From: an uncultured Saprospiraceae bacterium
GTDB taxonomy: Bacteria > Bacteroidota > Bacteroidia > Chitinophagales > Saprospiraceae
Direction: 5' to 3'
Assembly: GCA_937139495.1 (NCBI GenBank)
Contig: CAKZQC010000027.1
Coordinates: 62,001-126,000, forward strand
Length of the DNA stretch: 64,000 nt
A program made the position numbers and the translations under genes. The notes below the pieces were generated by a model. It searched no databases, was not told the DNA's origin, and saw only the letters and a list, made by a program, of their open reading frames with translations. Below, piece by piece: positions 56,947 to 64,000 of this stretch. Position 1 is the stretch's first letter, and each line of letters opens with the position of its first letter.

Positions 56947-58821
56947 TTGCCTTTGCGTTTATTTCTTCTTTACTTCTTTATTCTTGGTAGCTTGCTGGGT
57001 TGGCTTTCGCCGAATGCCCTGCAAGCACAAACCCCCAAAGACAGTGTTACTACACTATCTTTGACAATACGAGTATTGGATTATGACAAAAAATTCTTGC
57101 GCAAGCAAAAAATAGAACCCACTTATACCCTATCAGACAGCTCGGCACTAGATGCCCAACTCAAAACGATACTTCGACAATTGCACGCTACCGCTTATTT
57201 GGGTGCGAGTATCGACACGCTGCTGGTCACGAAAGAGCAAACTACGGCTTTTTTGGTCGTAGGGCAACGCTACGAATGGGCAAGCCTAGAAAATGGTAAC
57301 GTCAATCCAGAATTTTTGTCCGCTATTCGATTCAAAGAAAAGCTCTACTCCAAGGAGTTTTTTTATTATAAAGAAGTACTAGAATTGCAAGAAAAATTAT
57401 TGGCTTATCTTGAAAATAATGGCTATCCATTTGCCAAAGTTTATTTGGATAGTATTGTACTAGATAGTGCGACTATTGCCGCCAAAATTTATTTGGAACA
57501 AGGTCCTCAGATTGTTTTTGACCAACTGAATATAGAAGGTAAAACCAAGACAGGTAAAGATGGCAAAAAGACCCAAAAAGTAAAAATCACCAAAGGGTTT
57601 ATGTCCAGCTATTTGTCTATCAAAGAAGGCAAACTCTACAATGAAAAAACAGTAAAAAAACTCCAACAACGGTTACGAAACTTGCGCTATTTGAACAGCT
57701 TCAAAACGCCTTATGTTGTCTTTGAAGATGACCAAGCGCAGGTGCATCTTTTTTTGGAAGACCGCCCTTCCAGCAAGATAGATGTGTTGTTTGGATTATT
57801 GCCGAGCCAAGACCCTATTACAGGACAGCAGCGATTTGATTTCACGGGAAATGTACACATTGATTTGGTCAATCCATTGGGTACAGGTAAGCGGTTATTT
57901 TTTCAGTGGCAACAGATCAAAGCAGGGACTTCCGACCTAATACTTCGAGTAGAATGGCCCTATCTTTTGCAAACGCCCTTGGGAGCCGACCTTGCGTTCA
58001 AACTCTACAAAAGAGACAGTACTTTTATAGATATTATTGGCGATATTGGTATTCAATATCTATTCAATGGCAATAGTTATATCAAAGCATTTTTTAAACC
58101 TACGGCGACTAATTTGATTGCCATAGATGTAGAATTGATTGCCCGTACACGCCAATTGCCCAACACGCTTGACCTCAACACCAATACTTTTGGGGTGGAA
58201 TATTACTTGGATAATTTAGATTATAAATACAACCCTCGTACTGGATTTGAAACCAAGCTGGTCGCAGAATTTAGCCTAAAATCTATTCGGCGGAATCCAG
58301 CGATACAAGATATTCAGAATGCCAACGACCCAACTTTTGATTACAATTCCTTGTATGATTCCCTTGATTTGAGTACTTTCCGCTATCGTTTCGAGCTACA
58401 GCACAGTCATTTTTTTCCACTCTGGAAAACTAGCACCTTGCTCGCCAAAGTAGATGCGGGTTTAGTCCTCTCCAAAAACCCTATTTATACAAGTGAATTA
58501 TTTCGGATTGGTGGCAATCGCCGATTGAGAGGTTTTGACGAAGAATCTATGTTGGCTACTTGGTACAATATTGCGACCGTAGAGTGGCGTTTTTTGTTTG
58601 GCACTAATTCTTATGCCTATGTATTTGGCGATTTTGCTTATACACAAAATAAAGGTGTCGGAAGCAATGAAGACGATTTCCCCTATGGTTTTGGTATCGG
58701 CATTGCACTCGAAACTAAAGTAGGTATATTTGGTTTAAGTTATGCACTAGGAAGCCAACAAGGCAACCCTGTTTTGTTCCAAAACAGTAAGGTACACTTT
58801 GGTTATGTTTATTCTTTTTAG
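56947..58821 (+). CDS. Omp85 (BamA/TamA-like) outer membrane protein
   Basis: A 624-residue protein. The frame opens right after a TAG at 56944 and the first usable start is a TTG at 56947, followed by a good signal peptide (LFLLYFFILGSLLGWLSPNALQAQ). About 30-280 are POTRA-like segments (KEVLELQEKLLAYLENNGYPFA, LNIEGKTKTGKD, LSIKEGKLYNEKTVKKLQQR). The C-terminal 330 residues form the barrel, with GGNRRLRGFDEES as the Omp85 loop-6 motif and a final SKVHFGYVYSF. Such proteins insert or export outer membrane proteins. It is too short for BamA with five POTRAs, so a TamA- or D15-type paralogue is likely. Confidence 0.88.
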   Translation: MPLRLFLLYFFILGSLLGWLSPNALQAQTPKDSVTTLSLTIRVLDYDKKFLRKQKIEPTYTLSDSSALDAQLKTILRQLHATAYLGASIDTLLVTKEQTTAFLVVGQRYEWASLENGNVNPEFLSAIRFKEKLYSKEFFYYKEVLELQEKLLAYLENNGYPFAKVYLDSIVLDSATIAAKIYLEQGPQIVFDQLNIEGKTKTGKDGKKTQKVKITKGFMSSYLSIKEGKLYNEKTVKKLQQRLRNLRYLNSFKTPYVVFEDDQAQVHLFLEDRPSSKIDVLFGLLPSQDPITGQQRFDFTGNVHIDLVNPLGTGKRLFFQWQQIKAGTSDLILRVEWPYLLQTPLGADLAFKLYKRDSTFIDIIGDIGIQYLFNGNSYIKAFFKPTATNLIAIDVELIARTRQLPNTLDLNTNTFGVEYYLDNLDYKYNPRTGFETKLVAEFSLKSIRRNPAIQDIQNANDPTFDYNSLYDSLDLSTFRYRFELQHSHFFPLWKTSTLLAKVDAGLVLSKNPIYTSELFRIGGNRRLRGFDEESMLATWYNIATVEWRFLFGTNSYAYVFGDFAYTQNKGVGSNEDDFPYGFGIGIALETKVGIFGLSYALGSQQGNPVLFQNSKVHFGYVYSF

Positions 58822-58880
58822 AGCTTCGAGAAGTATTTCACGAAACCTTCATTTGCATTAAAACATTAAAAATATAAATT

Positions 58881-59321
58881 ATGAAAAAAGATTTTTTGTA
58901 TTCCGATAGAGCTCCAGCAGCAGTTGGCAAATACCCACACGCCCGCAAAGTCGGGAATTTACTTTTTTTGTCAGGTGTAGGACCTCGCAAGCTCAATTCT
59001 ACCACTATTCCAGGAGTAGAACTGGACGAGCAAGGCAATATTAAATCTTATGATATTGCTACCCAATGTAGAGCTGTTTTTGACAATGTTAAGTATATTG
59101 TAGAAGATTGTGGTTCTAGCTGGGGCAATGTAGTTGATGTCACTGTATTTTTGACCAATATGAAAGATGATTTCAAGATTTACAATCAAATCTATGCCGA
59201 ATATTTCGGAGAAAACCAACCTTGTCGTACTACCGTAGAAATCAACTGTTTGCCTACACCTATTGCTATTGAGCTTAAAGTAATAGCGACGATTGAGGAG
59301 CAACAAAGTTTATTGATATAA
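58881..59321 (+). CDS. RidA-family protein, probable 2-aminomuconate deaminase
   Basis: A 146-residue YjgF/RidA-fold protein. The sequence APAAVGKYPHARKVGNLLFL, LSGVGPRK, DIATQCRAVFDNVKYIV and CRTTVEINCLPTPIAIELK matches the aminomuconate deaminase subgroup better than classic RidA. In the 2-aminomuconate pathway this enzyme removes ammonia to form 4-oxalocrotonate. It heads an operon with amidase, 3-hydroxyanthranilate dioxygenase and RidA genes, which supports the assignment. Confidence 0.82.
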   Translation: MKKDFLYSDRAPAAVGKYPHARKVGNLLFLSGVGPRKLNSTTIPGVELDEQGNIKSYDIATQCRAVFDNVKYIVEDCGSSWGNVVDVTVFLTNMKDDFKIYNQIYAEYFGENQPCRTTVEINCLPTPIAIELKVIATIEEQQSLLI

Positions 59322-59369
59322 GCCCCACCTGCCCCAAAATTTAGAGACCAATCCTACTAAACCAAAATC

Positions 59370-60800
59370 ATGAAAAATAGAATACACTGCTTTGATGCAG
59401 ACGAATTTGCGAACAAAGATGCCGTAGAAATTGCTAGCTTAATTGCCAACAAGGAAGTACAGTCACATGAAGTCGTAGCGGCTACGATTGAGCGAGCCAA
59501 ACAAGTAGAGCCTCATATCCATGCTATCGTCACCGACCGTTTTGATGCGGCATTGGAAGAGTCCAAACAGCCACAAGAAGGTTTTTTTAGTGGTGTCCCT
59601 TTGTTTTTCAAAGACATGGTAGCCGTCCAAGGATTATCTACTTATTATGGAAGTGAGGCTTTCGCCAATGCTAAACCTGCTACTAAAAGTGATGCTTGCG
59701 TACAGCAATTCATGGCACAAGGATTTGTCAATATGGGCATGAGCAGTATGCCTGAATTTGGGTTTACTTGCTCCACCGAGTTTTTGGGCTCGCAAGAAGA
59801 TACGCGCAATCCTTGGAACACCAACTATTCCGTAGGTGGCTCGTCGGGAGGAGCTGCCGCTTTGGTTGCTGCTGGTGTCGTACCGATAGCTCACGCTGCT
59901 GATGGAGGTGGTTCTATCCGAATACCTGCTGCTTGTTGTGGGTTGGTAGGACTCAAACCTAGCCGAGACCGATTGTTGTATTCCGAATTGATAAAAACTC
60001 AAGTCGTCAAAATATCGACTGATGGCGTACTCACTCGCAGCGTTCGAGATACCGCACGTTTTTATGCGGAAGCAGAGAAATATTATCAAAATAAGAAATT
60101 GCCCCCCATGGGCTTAGTCAATACACCCAATCAAAAAAAACTGCGAATCGGGGTTATTTCCGTAGGACTCAAAGGTACTCAGCTAGGATCTGTAATGGCG
60201 CAAGAACTCCAAAAAACAATGGCACAACTCGAAAGCTTAGGACACGAAGTAGTACCGATTGATATGCCGTTTGAAGACCAAGCCATGGACGACTTTATTA
60301 ATCTCTGGGCGATGTCGGGCTATGTGACTGCCAATCTTGGCAAATTAGCGTTTGGCAAACATTACTTGCCAAAAAAGCTGACTAATGTAACTCGTGGTTT
60401 GGCTGATCATTACAAAAAAAGTGTCTTCAAAACGCCATTTTTTGTTAGCCGTCTCAAAAAAACCAGTCGCACGTACAATAAGATGATGCTCGAAAGCAAA
60501 TTTGATTTGCTACTCAGTCCTACCCTCTCGCATACCACACCACAAATTGGTCATTTGGCAATGGATCTATCCTTTGAAGATTTATTTCCGAAGGTAACTC
60601 AATGGGCTTGTTTCACCCCTTTTGCGAATGCAACTGGAGCACCGTCTATTAGTCTGCCAATGGGTTACGACCAAAAAAACAACACACCTATTGGTATGCT
60701 GCTTTGGGGCAATCTAGGCGAAGACAAATTACTACTGGAAGTAGCTTTGCAAATAGAAGAAGCTTTTCCTTGGCGGAAAATAACGAACTCAATTAGCTAG
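59370..60800 (+). CDS. Amidase-signature enzyme
   Basis: A 476-residue amidase of the GatA/FAAH superfamily. The Ser-cisSer-Lys triad is visible: Lys81 in FFKDMVAV, Ser158 in GGSSGG and Ser182 in GGSIRIPAACCG. It hydrolyses an amide or ester of unknown substrate. Because it sits inside the 3-hydroxyanthranilate operon, a role on a tryptophan-derived amide is possible (inference). No GatB/GatC partner is next to it. Confidence 0.92.
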   Translation: MKNRIHCFDADEFANKDAVEIASLIANKEVQSHEVVAATIERAKQVEPHIHAIVTDRFDAALEESKQPQEGFFSGVPLFFKDMVAVQGLSTYYGSEAFANAKPATKSDACVQQFMAQGFVNMGMSSMPEFGFTCSTEFLGSQEDTRNPWNTNYSVGGSSGGAAALVAAGVVPIAHAADGGGSIRIPAACCGLVGLKPSRDRLLYSELIKTQVVKISTDGVLTRSVRDTARFYAEAEKYYQNKKLPPMGLVNTPNQKKLRIGVISVGLKGTQLGSVMAQELQKTMAQLESLGHEVVPIDMPFEDQAMDDFINLWAMSGYVTANLGKLAFGKHYLPKKLTNVTRGLADHYKKSVFKTPFFVSRLKKTSRTYNKMMLESKFDLLLSPTLSHTTPQIGHLAMDLSFEDLFPKVTQWACFTPFANATGAPSISLPMGYDQKNNTPIGMLLWGNLGEDKLLLEVALQIEEAFPWRKITNSIS

Positions 60801-60824
60801 AAAACCACTTAATCAAAATAAACT

Positions 60825-61340
60825 ATGAAACCATTTAATGTTGTCAATTTAGTCAAATGGGTAGAAGAAAATAAAGCCAGCCTACAACCTCCTGTTTGCA
60901 ATAAGGAAGTATTTCCAGACTCGGAATATATCGTAATGGTGGTTGGTGGCCCTAATGGTCGCAAAGACTACCACTACAACGAAACACCTGAATTTTTCTA
61001 TCAAATAAAAGGCGATATCACACTCAAAGTAATGGTAGAAGGCAAGCCTGAAGATATTGTTATTCGAGAAGGCGAAATTTTTGTTTTGCCTTCCAAAGTA
61101 CCTCATTCGCCACAGCGCCCTGCCGATAGTGTAGGTGTGGTCATCGAGCATCGTCGCAATCCCGAATTGCATACGGACGGTTTTCATTGGTATTGTGAGT
61201 CTTGCAACAACTTGCTACACGAAGAGTATTTCCGCTTGACGGATATCGAAAAGCAATTGCCTGCGGCATTCAAAAAATTTAATGAGAACGAAGCCCTGCA
61301 TAAGTGCAATAAATGTGGCGATGTATTAGAAACTAAATAA
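60825..61340 (+). CDS. nbaC: 3-hydroxyanthranilate 3,4-dioxygenase
   Basis: A 171-residue cupin dioxygenase that opens the ring of 3-hydroxyanthranilate to 2-amino-3-carboxymuconate semialdehyde. Iron ligands His50, Glu56 and His94 and substrate residues Arg46, Arg98 and Glu108 are all present in their expected spacing. The C-terminus carries the rubredoxin-like second iron site (Cys124-x-x-Cys127 and Cys161-x-x-Cys164) of bacterial enzymes. It takes the product of kynureninase. Confidence 0.97.
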   Translation: MKPFNVVNLVKWVEENKASLQPPVCNKEVFPDSEYIVMVVGGPNGRKDYHYNETPEFFYQIKGDITLKVMVEGKPEDIVIREGEIFVLPSKVPHSPQRPADSVGVVIEHRRNPELHTDGFHWYCESCNNLLHEEYFRLTDIEKQLPAAFKKFNENEALHKCNKCGDVLETK

Positions 61341-61342
61341 CT

Positions 61343-61723
61343 ATGAAAAAGATAATAGAAACTAAAAATGCTCCTGCTCCTGTAGGACCTTACAATCAAG
61401 CCATTATTGCCAATGGTATGCTGTACTGTTCTGGTCAAATTGCTATCAATCCTGCTACCAATGAATTGGTATTGGACAATATTACAGCAGAAACCAAGCA
61501 AGTCATGAAAAACATTTCGGCTGTACTCGAAAAAGCAGGTAGCTCCTTTGATCAAGTCGTCAAGTGTACCATTTTCATGAAAGACATGAACAACTATGCC
61601 GCTATCAATAAAGTGTATTCGCAGTATTTCAATGATGCTACTGCTCCTGCTCGTGAAGCGGTCGCTGTTCTCGAATTGCCAAAATTTGTCAATGTAGAAA
61701 TTTCGTGTATCGCACTGGTGTAA
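61343..61723 (+). CDS. RidA-family enamine/imine deaminase
   Basis: A 126-residue classic RidA (Rid1-type): APAPVGPYNQAII at the start, YCSGQIAINPATNELV, and APAREAVAVLELPK with the substrate-binding arginine. It hydrolyses reactive 2-aminoacrylate-type imines. It begins 2 bp after the dioxygenase stop, so it is co-expressed with it and may detoxify enamine intermediates of that pathway. Confidence 0.93.
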   Translation: MKKIIETKNAPAPVGPYNQAIIANGMLYCSGQIAINPATNELVLDNITAETKQVMKNISAVLEKAGSSFDQVVKCTIFMKDMNNYAAINKVYSQYFNDATAPAREAVAVLELPKFVNVEISCIALV

Positions 61724-61806
61724 TACTCCTCCAAAATATTTTTTCAGTTTAGAGCGTGTCTAAAATTATACTAATTATCAAAAACCATAATCTTAGACAT
61801 GCTCTT

Positions 61807-61846
61807 AGTCCTTGTTGTCTTTGTCAAAGATAGCAAGGACTTTTTT
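61807..61846 (+). terminator. Terminator of the 3-hydroxyanthranilate operon
   Basis: A 16-bp stem with G-U pairs, AGTCCTTGTTGTCTTT (61807-61822) with AAAGATAGCAAGGACT (61826-61841), followed by Ts. A weaker hairpin AGAGCGTGTCTAA/TTAGACATGCTCT precedes it (from 61751). Confidence 0.8.
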
Positions 61847-61859
61847 TAAAAAATTATTT

Positions 61860-61878
61860 AATGCGACTAGGTCGCATT
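61860..61878. promoter_or_regulatory. Dyad operator-like site 1 upstream of the COG0523 GTPase
   Basis: AATGCGACTAGGTCGCATT, part of a 12-bp-arm inverted repeat (61856-61882) with a 3-base spacer. It resembles metal-repressor (Fur/Zur family) palindromes and is repeated 35 bp downstream. Confidence 0.55.
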
Positions 61879-61890
61879 AAATAAAAAGCT

Positions 61891-61899
61891 TACTATTGC
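61891..61899 (+). promoter_or_regulatory. Candidate -7 element for the COG0523 GTPase gene
   Basis: TACTATTGC differs from TAnnTTTGC at one base. It overlaps the second dyad site, so a bound repressor would block it. Confidence 0.4.
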
Positions 61900-61913
61900 A
61901 ACTCAATCGCATT
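61895..61913. promoter_or_regulatory. Dyad operator-like site 2 upstream of the COG0523 GTPase
   Basis: ATTGCAACTCAATCGCATT agrees with site 1 at 14 of 19 positions. It lies between the -7 element and the ATG at 61932, a position suited to repression. Confidence 0.55.
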
Positions 61914-61931
61914 AGTAAACGAAAAAGCATT

Positions 61932-63128
61932 ATGAAAAAATTACCAGTAACAGTTCTTAGTGGATTCCTTGGAGCAGGAAAAACAACTTTGTTAAATCAC
62001 ATATTGGCAAACAAAGAAGGCTTGAAAGTAGCTGTCATTGTCAATGACATGAGCGAAGTCAATGTAGATGCCAATCTAGTAAAAGACCAAAATGTCCTTT
62101 CTCGTACAGAGGAGAAATTAGTAGAAATGAGTAATGGATGCATCTGCTGTACACTCCGAGAAGATTTGATGGTAGAGGTAGAAAAACTAGCAAATGAAGG
62201 TCGTTTTGATTATTTGCTTATTGAAAGTACTGGTATCAGCGAGCCTGTACCAGTAGCCCAAACATTTAGTTTTGTTGACGAAGAAAATAATATTGATCTT
62301 TCCAAATTTAGTTATATTGATACCATGGTCACAGTTGTTGACTGTTACAACTTCTTCAAAGACTTTGGCACTAATGAATTGTTGAGTGATCGTTCCCTCA
62401 CAGATATGGAAGGCGACCACAGAACTATCGTCAATCTTCTGACCGACCAAATAGAATTTGCCAACGTTATCATACTCAATAAAACGGATATGGTAGATGC
62501 ACAAACGCTTGGTATTCTCAAAGCTTCTATCCAAAAGCTAAATCCTGATGCTAATATTATTACTTCCAATTTTAGCAAAGTAGATCCAAAATCAATCCTA
62601 AATACAAATCTTTTTGATTTTGAAAAAGCTCAAAATTCAGCAGGTTGGCAAAAAGAATTAGAAGGCGGCACACACACACCAGAAACTGAAGAATATGGTA
62701 TTTCGTCCTTTGTCTTTAGAGATTCTAAGCCATTCCACCCCGAAAGATTTTGGAAATATATCAATGAAGATTATCCTAGTAATATCATTCGTGCCAAAGG
62801 TTTATTTTGGCTAGCATCTCTGCCTAAGCATGTTATCAATTTTAGCCAAGCAGGAGGTTCATCCAGACTCGAAAAAGCTGGTGAATGGTGGGCAAGTATT
62901 CCTCTTAGTGACCGAATGACCTACCCTTCCTTTGTTGACTATCAAGAAGAAATAGAAGAAGATTGGGATCCGCAGTGGGGAGATAGAATCAATGAACTGG
63001 TCTTTATTGGGCAAGAATTAGACAAAGAAAAGATAATTGCCGACCTAAAACAATGTTTATTACAAGACGACGAACAACATCTATTTGATAGTGATTACAA
63101 ATTTGTTGATCCTTTTCCTATCAATTAA
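61932..63128 (+). CDS. COG0523 (CobW/G3E) GTPase, probable zinc metallochaperone
   Basis: The ATG at 61932 gives 398 residues; the frame from 61896 would start within the operator and is unlikely. Walker [11 protein letters not shown] (11-20), the metal motif CICC (70-73), IESTGISEP (98-106) and the guanine-specificity NKTD are all present. A CobW C-terminal domain covers about the last 120 residues. Members insert zinc or other metals into client proteins; many are induced by zinc starvation. The twin dyads upstream suggest metal-dependent control, and no cobalamin synthesis genes are near. Confidence 0.93.
   Translation: MKKLPVTVLSGFLGAGKTTLLNHILANKEGLKVAVIVNDMSEVNVDANLVKDQNVLSRTEEKLVEMSNGCICCTLREDLMVEVEKLANEGRFDYLLIESTGISEPVPVAQTFSFVDEENNIDLSKFSYIDTMVTVVDCYNFFKDFGTNELLSDRSLTDMEGDHRTIVNLLTDQIEFANVIILNKTDMVDAQTLGILKASIQKLNPDANIITSNFSKVDPKSILNTNLFDFEKAQNSAGWQKELEGGTHTPETEEYGISSFVFRDSKPFHPERFWKYINEDYPSNIIRAKGLFWLASLPKHVINFSQAGGSSRLEKAGEWWASIPLSDRMTYPSFVDYQEEIEEDWDPQWGDRINELVFIGQELDKEKIIADLKQCLLQDDEQHLFDSDYKFVDPFPIN

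Positions 63129-64000
<872 letters not shown>

Noticed and set aside
59634..60089. 151-residue minus-strand ORF inside the amidase gene
   Set aside because: It covers the amidase catalytic triad region, so the conserved plus-strand frame explains it.

Overview
The window looks like chromosome from a low-GC member of the Bacteroidota, probably a Saprospiria/Chitinophagia-type organism. Three secreted proteins end in type IX secretion (T9SS) sorting domains. Many start sites are preceded by the Bacteroidota promoter element TAnnTTTG. DUF3822-, OstA- and Omp85-type proteins of this phylum are present. The phylum call is firm; the class is a guess. There are about 47 protein genes, almost all ordinary chromosomal genes. 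I see no rRNA, tRNA, CRISPR array, prophage or transposase gene.

Layout. 1-4.8 kb: OmpA-like protein (cut by the window edge), lipoproteins, an FKBP isomerase and a seven-haem cytochrome with TPRs. 4.9-8.0 kb (minus): deoxynucleoside kinase, lpxB, kynureninase. 8.5-14.3 kb: membrane and secreted unknowns, arginase, a fatty-acid-hydroxylase-type enzyme, a CpeT-like lipoprotein, and a repeat-rich gap at 11.9-12.6 kb. 14.5-17.1 kb: parC-type topoisomerase subunit. 17.2-21.6 kb (minus): four tandem secreted paralogues carrying five copies of a domain I do not recognise, two of them fused to OmpA. 21.7-28.1 kb (minus): hydrolase, tyrS, an RlmI-like methyltransferase, a flavin monooxygenase, a thioesterase, a secreted binding protein. 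28.4-34.6 kb: PhoD phosphatase, OstA-like protein, hisD, bifunctional nuclease. 34.9-42.1 kb: TPMT-like methyltransferase, a tightly overlapping minus-strand operon with rsmD and DUF3822, HMG-CoA lyase, ahcY. 42.5-53 kb: M43-like T9SS protease, Spo0M-like protein, a cobalamin riboswitch ahead of a BtuG-like T9SS propeller, L,D-transpeptidase, rhodanese, FAD dehydrogenase, PilJ-type protein, PhoX. 53.2-58.8 kb: giant TraB-like protein and an Omp85 protein. 58.9-61.7 kb: a compact operon for 3-hydroxyanthranilate breakdown. 61.9-64 kb: COG0523 GTPase behind twin operator-like dyads, then enolase running off the end.

How genes connect. Kynureninase (6.7-8.0 kb) and the 59-61.7 kb operon (3-hydroxyanthranilate dioxygenase, aminomuconate deaminase-like RidA, amidase, second RidA) belong to the same tryptophan/kynurenine route although 50 kb apart. 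PhoD and PhoX suggest phosphate scavenging. The B12 riboswitch and BtuG-like protein suggest corrinoid capture at the cell surface. Two or three families of small inverted-repeat (MITE-like) elements are scattered between genes.

The best candidates for something undescribed are the five-copy domain cluster (17.2-21.6 kb), the stand-alone riboswitch/BtuG/T9SS unit, the twin dyads upstream of the COG0523 GTPase, and the MITE-like families.
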